A DNA stretch of 64,000 bases from Chlamydomonas reinhardtii. Lineage: Eukaryota > Chlorophyta > Chlorophyceae > Chlamydomonadales > Chlamydomonadaceae. The stretch lies in assembly GCF_000002595.2 (NCBI RefSeq), contig NC_057004.1, positions 2,401,478 through 2,465,477 of the forward strand, given 5' to 3'. Below the pieces are notes generated by a model. It ran no database searches, was not told where the DNA came from, and was given only the letters and a program-made list of their open reading frames with translations. Each line of letters begins with the position of its first letter. Position 1 is the first letter of the stretch. The position numbers and the translations under genes were made by a program. Shown piece after piece: positions 44,350 to 55,529 of the stretch.

Positions 44350-45009
44350 TGTCACAGGAGGTTGCGGTTGGAGTCTGTTTGGGTAGGGAGGTTGGAAACG
44401 TGCCGAGGAGGACTCGTGCGCAAGGAGGGCTTCAGGGGCTGCGGTGGGCGTGGCTGTGCTGCGGCTGTGTCGTCACGGAGTACTGTACTGCCAGGTTGAC
44501 GGCGTTGGGTGTGCACGACGCCGTCAACTGGCTCGGCTGCGCATCAAGGCTTTGTCGAACAGTGTAAAGGATTTTGCCTGCAGAGCCAGTACCGTGAGTA
44601 AACAGCCTGACTGCAGGCTAGAGCCCAGAGTAGGATATTGGCGTTGCAGGTGGCGCCCCTCAGGTCTAGAGCAGTGCAGACCGATGCACACAAACGCACA
44701 AATCTGGTATCGATGCCAGGCCAGGGGACTCAATCGCCGCGTGGGGTGCTGACTGGCGCGCCAACCTCCGCCGCCCTGCCCAAAAGTCACGCACAGGCGG
44801 CACAGCCACACCCGCAGCGCGTATAATTTGTCACCATGTAAGCCATGGCAGACGCAATGGGGCGGAACAGGGACAGAGCACGAAGATCCGCCGAGCGGTG
44901 ACGTGGCCCGGCGATGCGCGGAACTACACCGCTCCCTTCTCCAAAGCGGGCTTGTGCATTGACCGGACATTTTGTACTGTTGCTTTCTGTCGCACAGAAT
45001 AAAGAAGAA
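44350..45009. other. intergenic, DDT gene to VDAC
   Basis: Tandem genes. TGTAA at 44563-44567, 214 nt after the DDT-gene stop, is its likely poly(A) signal. The rest should hold the VDAC promoter. No other structure seen. Confidence 0.6.
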
Positions 45010-47426
45010 TGCCGGCTGCCGTCGCTTTTGGTGATATTGCTAAGAAGGCCAAGGCAAGAGATCCTGCAAACGCGCGAGCTCGTTTCGTCCGCCGGCCATG
45101 TTCGTTAGCACCAGATCACGGTGCAGGAGCGCTTGTTATGGCAATGGGCTGACGCTGGTGCCGTTGACTGGTAATCTTGCAGGGCCTCCTGGGCGGGGAT
45201 GCTGCGACCGGCACTTTCCAGCTCGCGCCTAAGCTGGTGATCAACTCGACCACCGCCTCTGGTGTTGGTATCACCGCGACGGCCGTGCAGAAGGCAAGTG
45301 GCAAAATGGCGGGACCGTGGATCGGCATGCCGCATGTATATTATGGGCCCCGTGGCCTGCCGACTTTATTGTCCCGGTAACTGTTGCCCCCAACCAGTGC
45401 GCTATTGAGGCGTTGGTGACATAGGGAAAGGATTCAGGACTCTGATTCTTCAGAGGCTTTGGGTTACCCGGCCGCCGGGGGGGGGGGCGGCGGCTACCAC
45501 CGCAGCCCGCACGCGCCACTCGTTATGCCACCGGCCCATCGCGCGCCTGACGCCTTCGGCATTCAATATCATGAGTTGCGTCCAACCCTGCTTCCTGCAA
45601 CAAACCTGCCCGCCCTGCAGGGCGACAAGCTGGATGCCAGCGTGAAGGCGGCCTACACCACCGGTGACAAGAAGTACTCAGGCGATGTGACCGTGGATCC
45701 CTCGGGCAAGGTGGCCATCAACACCAGCATCCACAACGTTGGCCCCGGCGTTAAGGTGAGCGTGCCTGGGATTGAGTTCCAGCCTGCTGGTAATGTGGTT
45801 GTCAGCATACGTAAACGCCCCGGTTTCAACCTCTGTCCTAGCACTTCTGTTGTATGGAACGCTTCGTCGGTACCATACCCATGTTCCAGATAACTTGCTC
45901 ACCTGCGACTGCAAACGCCAATCACGCTTCTGTTGCCTCACGCCTCTGCGCTTCCTCACTCCCTCTTTTCCCCTTGTGCAGCTGACGGCGGCCGTGTCGC
46001 TGCCCAACCCCGCCTCCTCCGCCAAGCTGACCGCCGACTACAGCAGCGAGGCCCTGTCGATTAAGAGCACCGTGGGCTTGAACGCCAGCCCCGTGGTGGA
46101 CGTGGCCCTGGTGGGTGTGCGCGGGCTTGCACTGGGCTGGGGGCTGGGATGGAACCGAGTCGCGCACGACATGCTGGGCTTGGACCTGCACGGCAGGCCG
46201 TGCGATATCGTCAGCTGCACGGCCGGAACGCTACGGGCGCATAAGGGTTCGCAGGCAGCAGGAGAGCTAGACGCACTGCGCAGCGGCCAGGCCAGCAGCG
46301 CCTGCCGGGGTTGCTAGTACAGTGCCACCAAGCACGTCCTCGCCCCCTTCCTCCTCCCGAGTCACAGGCCACCGCCGTGAAGGACATCCTGCTTGGTGCC
46401 GAGGTGGCGTACGACACCGCCAAGGCCGACCTGACCAAGTACAACTTCGTGGCCGGTGAGGAACGCGGCATCGCACGGGGCGTGAGCTTAATCAATGTGC
46501 AGACACCCCAGACGCTGACCACGCGCTATTCTCTCTTCTCCCTGTCCTCCCTGCACCCTGCAGGCTACCACGCCGCCGACTTCCAGGCCTCCGCCACCCT
46601 GGCCGACAAGCTGTCCGTCCTCAAGCTGGTGTACAGCCACAACGTCAGCGCCAAGGCCACCGTGGGCGCAGAGCTCAGCCGCAGCCTGGCCGGCGGCGCC
46701 ACCACCTTCGCCCTGGCGTATGCCCGCATGTGAGTGCCGGCCTGTAGCGTCTCTATGTGTGTGTGTGTGTGTGTATAGTTCAGGGGGGTTGTAGATACCA
46801 GCCCAAACTAAACCAAACCCAATGCAATAGAGCGAGGAGGAGAGCGTGGCCGATGGGGAGGTGCCGGTGGGCTGTGCGGTGCGGCTCTGACAGTTGCGAG
46901 CATAGTGGTTCGGTGTCGCGAGGCATGCGGCGTGTTGCTGGTTGTAGTCAACTGGCGTGGGAAAGTCGGACACGTTGCACAATTGCTTAATCCCCTCTTG
47001 ATATTCTTCTGCAGCCTGGCTGGCGGTGCCCTGACCAAGCTGAAGCTGGAGAGCTCGGGCGCCCTGACCGCCCTGTACCAGACCAAGCTGCAGGGTGGCG
47101 AGAAGGTACGGCGGCTGTGTGGTGTGGTCAAAAGAGCGCGCTGAGCCTGGGGCACGCAGGCTGAGGGCGTCATGGCTGCATCGCCGTGTCCTTACACCTG
47201 CTTTGTATGCTAAGGCTGCATTGTTGACCTGGCCGCCATCTATGTACTCCTATCACTACATCCGCTGACTGAACAAACCAAGAAGATGATTTGTGTCAAT
47301 GAACTTGAACATACCTTGCTTACCGTTTCCTTTACTTGCCCGCTGCAGGTGACCGGCTCTGTGCAAGTGCAGGCCACCAACCTGACCCTGGGCCCCAAGT
47401 ACGGCTTTGCCCTGGACCTGGCCTAA
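45010..47426 (+). CDS. VDAC: voltage-dependent anion channel (mitochondrial porin)
   Basis: Eight exons: 45010-45054, 45183-45293, 45621-45755, 45982-46110, 46368-46455, 46564-46729, 47015-47105, 47349-47426, giving 280 aa, the usual VDAC length. The N-terminal helix AFGDIAKKAKGLL and beta-strand pattern (FQLAPKLVINSTTASGVGIT, GEKVTGSVQVQATNLTLGPK, YGFALDLA at the end) are typical of the 19-strand barrel of the outer mitochondrial membrane that passes ATP, ADP and other metabolites. The first two introns only make sense with GC donors (AAG/GCAAGA and AAG/GCAAGT); GT donors nearby would add unrelated residues. TGTAA at 47875-47879, 449 nt downstream, is the probable poly(A) signal. Confidence 0.94.
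46788..46856 (+). repeat. TAGATACCAGCC dispersed repeat, copy 2
   Basis: In VDAC intron 6, directly after a short GT microsatellite and the run CAGGGGGGTT. Contains GTAGATACCAGCCCAAACTA and AGCGAGGAGGAGAGCGTGGC. Confidence 0.85.
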
Positions 47427-48488
47427 GCGCTGCACGCGGATGTTCAATGGTGCCTCGATCATTGTACGCGAGCGTCGGACCTGTGAGCGCGCAACCTTGA
47501 CTAAATGGGGCGGCGTGAGTGTGTCGGACTGGTCTAATCCAGATTGTTCTGTGGTTGATCCAGGGCTTCTCGTGACCCTGCACACGGGAACTCGCTGTTC
47601 GGATTTGTTGGAGTTGTGGTGGTGGTTTGTCGTAGTAGCGGGCATCGGGTCAGTTCGGAAAGCGGACGAATGGACCCGCCAGCCGCACCGTGCGCCAGGC
47701 CCGTGTGCGCGCCGGCGGCCATTGCTCATCCCGTTTTAGGTCAGGTGGTGCAGCAAGAGAGGCGGGTGGGGCTGTGCGGGCGTTCAGTGAGTGGTCATGC
47801 AGGGGTGTTTGCCCCTGCAGGGGCTTCTAATATCGGCGCCAGCTCTTGCGCCTTGCACTTGTTTTGCATGCCCTTGTAATTCAAAAGCTTGACGCAGTCA
47901 TGCTGATGGGCGTTTGCGGTGCGTATCAGCGCACGGGGTCGGGTGCTGTAAGACAGCTGAACATCCCACCAGGAGGCTGCAGGAGAAGCTCAAGTGGAGG
48001 GGAACATGGATGCAATCATGGGCAGCCTAGTGCGGTAGTGCCACAGCCCACCCAATCCCTGCCACCGTCTCCAATGTCAGGACATTGCGCTTGGGCTGCC
48101 AGCTAGCGCACAACCTACGCTACGTCACCCGATTTCTTCACCCTGCCACCCTGCACCCTGCCTCTGGGAATCAGCTGCACCCTACGGGACTTTACCAACC
48201 TGCCTTGACACTGTCCCATCACACACCCTGCACCCTGCCAGGTTGTCTCCTAATTCTGTTCAGACTTCCTACATGCACGCGCACATGCCCCCGTCTCGCA
48301 ATGCAGGTCCCAACATCAGCAACCTGTAACCTGTGCCTTACATTGTCACATGTAACTGCCCACGCTGGTTTTCTGTTGTGAATACTCATAAGTGTTAAGT
48401 GTTACACGTTAGCCCGAGATTGCCATAGCAAGGCAGTCTTGCCAGTCTTGCGTGTCAGCCTGCCCCTGGGGCACGCGTGTCAGGACTC
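47427..48488. other. intergenic between VDAC (+) and the AIRIM-like gene (-)
   Basis: Convergent 3' ends. VDAC poly(A) TGTAA at 47875. For the minus-strand gene, TTACA at 48402-48406 (83 nt past its stop) or 48338-48342. Contains copy 2 of the tiny TSD-flanked element. Confidence 0.6.
48147..48239 (+). mobile_element. tiny retroposon-like element with 16-bp direct repeats, copy 2
   Basis: A 61 bp insert at 48163-48223 between CACCCTGCACCCTGCC at 48147-48162 and 48224-48239. The insert shares ATCAGCTGCACCCTACGGGA and ACTGTCCCATCACA with copy 1. The flanks are themselves CACCCTG-repetitive, so the duplication is less certain than at copies 1 and 3. Confidence 0.6.
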
Positions 48489-49651
48489 TCAGAAGCCCAC
48501 CATGTCCTCCGTGATCGCCCCCAGCACCTCCTCCGCCTCCTGCTCCTCCAGGTACGGCGACAGCATCCACACCGACACGTACGTGGTGCACAGCTCCGAC
48601 AGCCGCGTCGCGTCCAGCTTCCCCACCGTCCCACCGCCTCCAGCCCCTCCACCTCCTCCCAATCCCCCACCGCCTGGCCGCACGCCGCCGGCCTCGCCAG
48701 CTGCCGACACTGCGGCCAGCACCGCCACGCCGCGCGCGTCCGCCCTCGGGCCACCAGCACCACCCGTCCCTGCCCCGCCCAACTGCCCGTCCGCGGCAAA
48801 GTCTGCGGCCTCCGCCGCATCGGCGGCCGCCGCTGCGGCCGGGCCCACCGCCAGGGCCGCTATGGCGGCTGCGGCGGCGGCCTTGCTGTCCTGCTCCAGG
48901 CGATACTGCTCCACCACTCCCGCAAGCAGCTGCCGGAGCTTCGGCAGGGGGAAGGTGTGGAACACAGGGCTGGAGCGCATCCACGGCTCCTCCTGGGGCA
49001 GGCGGGCGTGTGGTGTGGGGCGAGAGTGGACGTGCAGTGTCTCGACGAGGGCGATTTAGCGTGTAGCCGTTGCATTTGGAATGAGGCACGCGCACCCGCA
49101 GTCGTAGCGCAAGGCACCAAAAGCAAATGTCTATAAAGGTTACGTCTCTCATGGACCACACATGACAAACCTGCGGCACTTGGTCAAGCGCCTCCACCGC
49201 GCGCGCCAAGCCCTCCACACACGCCGCCATCTGGCACACGCGGTCCTGTGCAGTGGCAGCAGCAGCAGCAGAGCAACTTGAGGAGCCACCACACCAACAG
49301 CAAACGGACCAGGCCAGCAAGGCCAGGCAAGCAACACAGGCAGTACACCCACCACCTTGCCCCCCCGCCTGCGCTCACCGCCAGCGCTTCCGCCAGTGCC
49401 GCCTGCTGCCGCGCCAACTTGGCGGCCGCCGCGGCGCGCACGTCTGGGCACATCGCCGCCAGCGGCTGCGGCAGGGCCAGTCCGGGCAGGTGCGACAGCT
49501 GCAGCAGGGCGTTGGACAGGTCGGACATAGCGCCGTCGCCGCCGTCACTCAGGCCCTGGTAGGTTGTCCGCGCCTCCTTGGTCGCAGTGATCGCCACCCG
49601 CACTGCAGTCTGCGCGCGCTGCCGCCACTGCCGCTGCGCAAGCGCCGACAT
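48489..49651 (-). CDS. small protein, possibly AIRIM/C1orf109-like
   Basis: Three exons in transcript order: 49651-49379, 49245-49171, 48992-48489, giving 283 aa. An N-terminal helical part (MSALAQRQWRQRAQTAVRVA, LPQPLAAMCPDVRAAAAAKL) is followed by PWMRSSPVFHTFPLPKLRQL then LAGVVEQYRLEQDSKAA, an Ala/Gly-rich insert of about 80 residues, and VWMLSPYLEEQEAEEVLGAI. From memory the order resembles AIRIM (C1orf109), a helical cofactor of the AFG2 ATPase in 60S ribosome maturation: a leading Trp/Gln helix, a Pro-Asp-X-Arg region, an EXXYR helix and a final W...E..E helix. The resemblance is weak and unproven. Tandem with the gene at 49835-50829 (184 bp apart, same strand). Confidence 0.62.
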
Positions 49652-49834
49652 GCTGCCTGGTTACGTAAGGCAGCGCGCTTAGCTTTGCAAGGCCCTAGCC
49701 TTCAGGTCGATCATGCACCAGCCCGCTCAGCCCCACACGGCGTGCCGAATGCGTCCTTCCTCCGGGCAAAGCTAGGACTGCTGTCGGGCCAAAGCTACCC
49801 GCTTTGGTGAGGAGGTGTAGGAAGCGGTGGCTGC

Positions 49835-50829
49835 TCACGCCGCCGCACAGGCCGCCCGGATGCCCGCAGCGCAGCGCTCCGCCGCGCCTACCGCGGCCGG
49901 CAGCGGCAGCGTCCGGTCGAAGGTCAACACCACCACACCCTGCACGTCAAGGGAGCCCCAAGCGCTGAATAGGCCACGCCACCGTTGGAAGACACTACAA
50001 AGCGTTCAGTGTAGGAAAGGTGTGATAGTGGTTCCACATCCACGGCACCAGCCCATGGCTCCCACCTGTGGCACAAGGCACACGCCCAGCCCCACTCGCC
50101 GCCGCGGCCCGAGCGCGAACACGGCACCCTCCGCCTGATGCACGACTTGGAGCTTGGTGCCTGCACATACGCAGTGATTGCAATCCGCGATACGTGATTT
50201 TGAGCGTAAGTTTGTTGTGTGACGCGATACAACGTGTGCAACGCGCATCCCTGTAAACCCTGTGCCGGTGGCTAGGGTCAGTTGCTGGGACAACGCACTT
50301 CGCCTTGCGTCTGCGCATGACACCGCACCGCTGCTGCCGACCCACCCAGTGCTGAGAAGCTGACGGTCGGCTGCAGCGTGTTGAAAGGCCGCAGGAACTG
50401 AGACACCACAGCGGGCGGCGGGGCGGCCGCGGCAGCAGTCGAAGTGATGCGTGTTGGATCCTGCATGCAGCGGTGATGGTGACCGCGTGCTGCTGAGAGG
50501 TTTCCTCCCCCTTTCCCACACCCCCAGCCTGCACTCACCGCTGCTGATGCCTGCAGGTCGTCTACGAGCGGCCCCTTAGCCGGATTGCACACCTGCCCGT
50601 TGTTCTGCGCGCCAGGCAGGCGAAAGCCGCGCGGGAAACCTACCGATTCACACGCCAGCGGTCGACAGCTGCAGACCGTCCCGCCACATATCGCTACGCA
50701 TATGCATAATACCGCTGGCATTGTCTCACTCACTGTGATTAGGCAATAGCCCGTCAAGCCCGGCGTCGCGTGCAGGCAGCTCTCCAAACGTTCTAGCGCG
50801 ACGGAGACAAAACCTGGAAACGAGCTCAT
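49835..50829 (-). CDS. small roadblock/LC7-like protein, function unknown
   Basis: Five exons in transcript order: 50829-50734, 50604-50539, 50460-50346, 50160-50066, 49939-49835, giving 158 aa. The pattern is an opening helix (SFPGFVSVALERLESCLHAT), a strand-turn-strand (GLTGYCLITNNGQVCNPAKG), an Ala-rich loop, then VVSQFLRPFNTLQP, two strands (TKLQVVHQAEGAVFALGP, RVGLGVCLVPQGVVVLTFDR) and a closing helix (AAERCAAGIRAACAA). This helix-strand-strand-helix-strands-helix order suits the roadblock/longin-like fold of Ragulator or dynein light chains, but I see no diagnostic motif. Exon 2 was joined to AAC AAC GGG because alternatives run into a stop. Confidence 0.6.
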
Positions 50830-51174
50830 TTATAAGGTATGCATAACTTCCACAGTGCCTACTGTGGATGCGCAGCAAAATTGTTTATGAAGAGGAGTCA
50901 GGCACTTTAGGCAGCGCTCAGAATGTCAGAGCTGTGTTAATCAAGAAACTCTAAGCAACAATTAGCATTAGCGGCTAAGCAAGAGTCTGAAGCGCGGTCA
51001 CCAAACGCCATGCAAGGGCTGGATTTCGTCAAGTTGCAGCCTCGCTAGCCAGTGTTTGCATTACTGGATGTAACATAACCATACATTTCACATACATCAC
51101 CCTGGTCGCCGATAACGGCATGCGGCCCCGCCAATAGCATATCGTTTGCGACGCACAACGCCTGAAAAGTAGAA
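50830..51174. promoter_or_regulatory. divergent upstream region, roadblock-like (-) and Air1-like (+) genes
   Basis: 345 bp between divergent start codons, markedly AT-richer than the coding flanks. It must contain two promoters or one bidirectional one. Confidence 0.5.
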
Positions 51175-52519
51175 ATGTCCACAGACAGCGACGAGGATGG
51201 GCACCCCTTAGACGAGTATTTGGCCAATGCTGCAAGGCGAGCACGCCAAGCGCCCGGGTCAGCGGCGGCCGATGAGGCCGATAGCGAAGGCGCGCCGGCC
51301 AGCAACGGGGATGACGACGGCGAGGACGTGGACCTTCCACTGACGGAGGGGGAGGATGACGACACGGGCGGGGACGTCGCCGGGGGTGGTGGGAGCCAGT
51401 CGCTCTCCGAGGGTGGGGGCCACGACGGCAGCGGCTCGGGCGGCGAGGAGGAGGGCGAGGTCAGCGGCGACGCTGGCGACGATGACGACGACAACGACGA
51501 CAACGACGACGACGATGAGCAGGGGCAGCGCGGTGCCGGTGGAAACCGTGGCGGCCGCGGCGAGGAGGTGGTGGAGATATCTGACGACGATGACGACAAC
51601 GGGGAGGACGCTCGTGACGCTCTGGCGTCAGGGTCTGGGGAGGGCTATGACAGCGACGGCAGCGGGGCGGACGAGTCGGAGGATGACCGTGCGGAGCCGC
51701 CGGGCACGGAGCGCGGCGCGGCGGGCGGGGGCGGATCCGGCCGCACGTGCACAGACGACGGCAGTGACGACGAGGATGGGGATGGCGGCGAGGGGCAGGG
51801 CGGGGCTGGGGGCGCTGGCGAGCGCGCGGAAGCCGCCGAGGGGCGGCGGCGCGCGTCGCCGGCGGCGGCAGCGGCAGATGCGGTGGCTGCGGCGGCGGCA
51901 TGCGGCGGCGGTCAAGCAGCAGCAGCACCAGCGGCAGCGGCGCCAGCCGCATCAGCAGCAGCTGCAGCTGCGGCGCCGGCGGACAAGCCAGCCAAGACCG
52001 GCACCAAGCGGAAAGCTGAGGGCGACGCTGGGGCTGATGGCGGCGGTGCGGCAGGGTCCGGCGGCGCGGCGCCGGCGGCCAAGCGGCAGGCGCTGGCGGC
52101 GCCGGGGGCGCGGCCGGTGGGTGTGGTGATTGTGGACGACACCGCGGACATAGTTCGGGACTTTGAGATGACCAAGCTGTTGCGCAACCCGCGCTACTTC
52201 GACGACTACACAGAGGTGCGAGGGGCGGTGTGCGGGGTGCTCTTGTGTGCGGGCTGCAAGAGGCGGGAGGGGCACCAGCACCAGCACCAGGATGGTGCGG
52301 TCGTGAGCGCAGTGGCTTCAACATCTGCGCACATGCGTGGTGCCCCCACTTACGCCCGGACCTCTCTCGCCTCGACCTCGCACACACGGTCTTTCTGGTG
52401 CACTCTGACACACATATGCACACATACACACACATATACACGCACACATACACCGCAGATGGCGCCCACCTACCGGTGGTTCAACTGCGGCAAGTGTGCT
52501 CTTTAACACACACACACAC

Positions 52520-52576
<57 letters not shown>

Positions 52577-55108
52577 CATATGTGCACACACCGCAGGTGG
52601 CGCCCACCTACCGCTGCTTCAACTGCGGTCAGGCGGGCCACGCGGCGCGCGACTGTACCAACGCGGCGCGCGTCAAGCCCTGCTACCTGTGCGCGCAGTT
52701 CGGACACGACGGCCGCGACTGCCCCAACCGTGAGTGCGCCGAGTTAATCGGGCTTGGCCGCGCTGCTGCTGGGGGTAGCCGTCCATGAAGGACGCTGCAG
52801 AGGGCGGGGGCGAGCGCCATAGCACGGAGAGTTGGACTGGTTGGGATTTCTAGCTGACAGGGAAGAACTATTGCCAGTATGCTTGAGGTGCTCCTGATTA
52901 CCGTCGCCGCCCTGTAGGCCTGTGCTTCCGCTGCGGGCGGCCGGGGCACAAGGTGCGCGAGTGCCGCGTGAACCCGGCGGCGGCCGCGGAGGACAAGCCC
53001 TGCCGCCGCTGCGGCCGCCGCGACTGCGACGCCGCGGGCAAAGGCGACTACTTCAGGTGCGCGTGCGCTAATTTGTGTTGGTTGGAGATCGTAAGTGGAG
53101 GAGCACGCGAATGCTGCGCGTGTTTGTGCCCATGTGCCTGTTCATGTGGGAGCCTAGACCGCCTGGTGCCAGGGCTTGAGTCTCATCCCTGTCGACGCAA
53201 TCCCTGGTCTGGTCCACCTGAGTGCCGCACATGCTGCCAGCGGGTCTTCCTGTGGGTTCCAGCCCGGGTCTTCAAGCGCACTGGCGCACAGGGTGGGCGC
53301 GGCTGGCGCGCCTGCGGGCCTGGCCCATGGGGCCGTGACCCATGTGATCAAGTGCTTATCGCATTATGGCACCGTGGCCCCGCAGGTACGAGGGCGGCTG
53401 CTCGCGGCCCTACCAGTCCACGGACCTGCGCCACGTGCGCTGCATGAGCTGCGGCGAGCCGGGTCACCTGAGCTGCCAGCCCGTGCCCAAGGTGTGTCCA
53501 GGCGAACGCACGTTGTGTGTTCAAAAGAAACGACAAGCGCGTGTTAAAGGGAAGCGACGCTGCGCGTGTGTTTATGTTGCACGGGACACAGCGGAACCGT
53601 GTGTCGTGGTCTGGAGCGAAGCGTCCTCGCCACACACCACCCGCACCCCTTGCCCCTTGCACCCCAATTACGCCCGTTACATAGTTACCTTTGCGGGTTG
53701 ATGGGGCAGGTCAGCCAACTGGGCAAAACGCCATGCATTATTGACACGGCGTGCGTCGGGCGTCGGTGCTACTTTTGCGCACTGGTATATGCGCAGTCCT
53801 TTGCCTTGTTAAGCCATGGACGCAGAGTGCGGTGCAAGGGAAGATGACGTGACGACACGAGACTCATGGTCGTCTCGGCGCTTTGGCCTCGTCACGGATT
53901 GTCTTGCCCCATACACGTTGCATTGCACTCCGTGTATAGCCGTACAGGCTTGGCAACGCCAATGACTGGCATCCCATGTCACGGCATGGTGGAAACAAGG
54001 CTCACCTAACCCACCCAACACCAGCATTCCTTACTGTGGAATGGTGCAAACAACTTCCACCAACACAAGCACCGTCACCCACACCCGCCTGGCCACTGCC
54101 ACCGCCTCAGGACGCGGTCACTCCCAGCTGCTACAACTGCGGGCGGCTGGGCCACTACGGCGAGTCCTGCCCCTCCGGCAGCCGCCCGCACCTGCTGGCG
54201 GAGCGCAAGGACGACGAGGAGCGCGCGGCGGCGGACCTGCTCGAGTACGAGATGGAGATGGAGAGGTGAGCGTGTGTGTGTGTATATGTGTGTAACAGTG
54301 CGGCGGGGGAGGCGGGGGAGGCTGGGGGATGGTGGGGCCGGGGAGGAGCAGAGGGGAGGAGTGAGGGCAGGAAGTCGCGTGGGAGAGGACAGACATGGAT
54401 TCCATGGACGCGGTGTCTTGCATGCACGCAACCGCCTGCTGGCTCGCCGCAGGCAGTACGAGCAACAGCGCGCACAGCGGGAGACGCAGGGTCGCGGCGG
54501 GTACGGCGGATACGGTGGTGGCGGCGGCGGGCGATACAACGAGGCATCCTACGACCGCGGCGGCGGCGGAGGGCGCTACCAGGGCGGCTATGGAGGGGCC
54601 GGCGACGGTGGCGGCTACGGGGGAGGGGCCGGAGGCGGCTACGGGGGAGGAGGGTACGGCGGTGGAGGCTACGGTGGAATGTTAGTCGGCGGGGGCTACG
54701 GCGGCGGCGGTTACGGTGGCGGCGGTTACGGTGGAGGAGGCGGTGGTGGAGGCTACGGAGGCGGCAGCCGCAGCGCGCAGGTGGAATGGGGCTATGAGGG
54801 CCGCTCGCAAGACCGGTGAGTGTCGGCTCAGCGGTTTGAAAACTCCACTCGCTGCAAAACCGTGTGCTGAGCATGCCATATGCACGTGCGTGCCAGGGCT
54901 CTTCGGCAGAGCGGGTGCCGTGCACGCACCCGTCCGGGGCCCGTGCGCCTCGTTGCCTTCGCCGCTGCTGCTCACTCGTGTGGTGTGCAATCACAGGCAT
55001 GGGGGCGGCGGCGCGGGACGGCGGGCCTTCTCGCCTGACAGCTTCCCTCGCAACGGCGGCGGGAGAGACCGCGGCGACGACCGGCGGCCTAAGACGCCGC
55101 GCTGGTAG
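51175..55108 (+). CDS. Air1/ZCCHC7-type zinc-knuckle protein with Gly-rich tail
   Basis: Seven exons: 51175-52215, 52597-52729, 52918-53056, 53386-53491, 54111-54265, 54453-54815, 54997-55108, giving 682 aa. Residues 1 to about 250 are acidic low complexity ([14 protein letters not shown]), then a KRK-type basic patch and the conserved stretch [20 protein letters not shown]. Zinc knuckles follow: [42 protein letters not shown], an unusual CRRCGRRDC...[13 protein letters not shown] and [14 protein letters not shown]. The tail is YGGGG-repeat and RG-rich. The same array occurs in yeast Air1/Air2 and animal ZCCHC7, the RNA-binding subunits of the nuclear TRAMP complex that tags RNAs for exosome decay. 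That role is inferred. Intron 1 holds a partial copy of exon 2 inside a CA microsatellite. TGTAA signals lie at 55429 and 55502. Confidence 0.9.
52421..52590 (+). repeat. (CA)n microsatellite with embedded exon copy
   Basis: CA-rich tracts on both sides of the partial exon copy at 52453-52505, in intron 1 of the Air1-like gene. Confidence 0.93.
52453..52505 (+). pseudogene. partial duplicate of Air1-like exon 2
   Basis: CACCGCAG plus about 38 nt matching the start of exon 2 (52592-52640). It reads [11 protein letters not shown] where the true exon reads [11 protein letters not shown], so a zinc-ligand Cys is Trp. It keeps a CAG acceptor in phase and offers a possible donor (GCAA/GTGTGC), so rare inclusion cannot be excluded. 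Confidence 0.8.
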
Positions 55109-55529
55109 CGTGGAGGAGGCTTTTGGGGGGGGGGGGGGGTGACGCAGCGCGGGCAACTTTCGGGTATGTGACGCTGTGTGTACAGACTTGGTGGCGAGGG
55201 GACGTCCCGTAGGATTGAGGTAGTTAGGAAGAACCCGCTGCAGGCTGGCAGAGTTGAGCCAAGGTAGCAGACTTGCATGGCGGAAAGAGGCCTGTGATGG
55301 GCGGGAGGAGGCGGATGATGCCGCTGCGTGTGTGGCGTGGAGGCACGTCGCGGGGTCGATGTGGTGCACGTCTGTCTCTGCACCTGCTACACTCAAAATT
55401 GAAGCTTATCGCTTGCAAGAACTCTGCATGTAACAATCAGCGAGTCCAGCACAATAGACATTGCAAGCGTTTCTTTGTACACGGTTGGTCCGCCTTGCAA
55501 TTGTAACGGGCACAATCTAGGACATAACT
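55109..55529. other. intergenic, Air1-like gene to VTE1
   Basis: Tandem genes 421 bp apart. Two TGTAA signals (55429-55433 and 55502-55506) for the upstream gene. The second lies 24 nt before the VTE1 ATG, so the VTE1 promoter and the upstream 3' UTR must overlap or abut. Confidence 0.6.

Noticed and set aside
50640-50690. An extra exon (SRPLACESVGFPRG) in the roadblock-like gene
   Set aside because: Joined in phase to exon 1 it meets a TGA at once, whereas direct joining to AACAACGGG gives a plausible strand-turn.
52453-52505. A functional extra zinc knuckle encoded by the exon copy
   Set aside because: The first Cys is Trp and the copy dissolves into CA repeat after about 38 nt, so it cannot form a knuckle.
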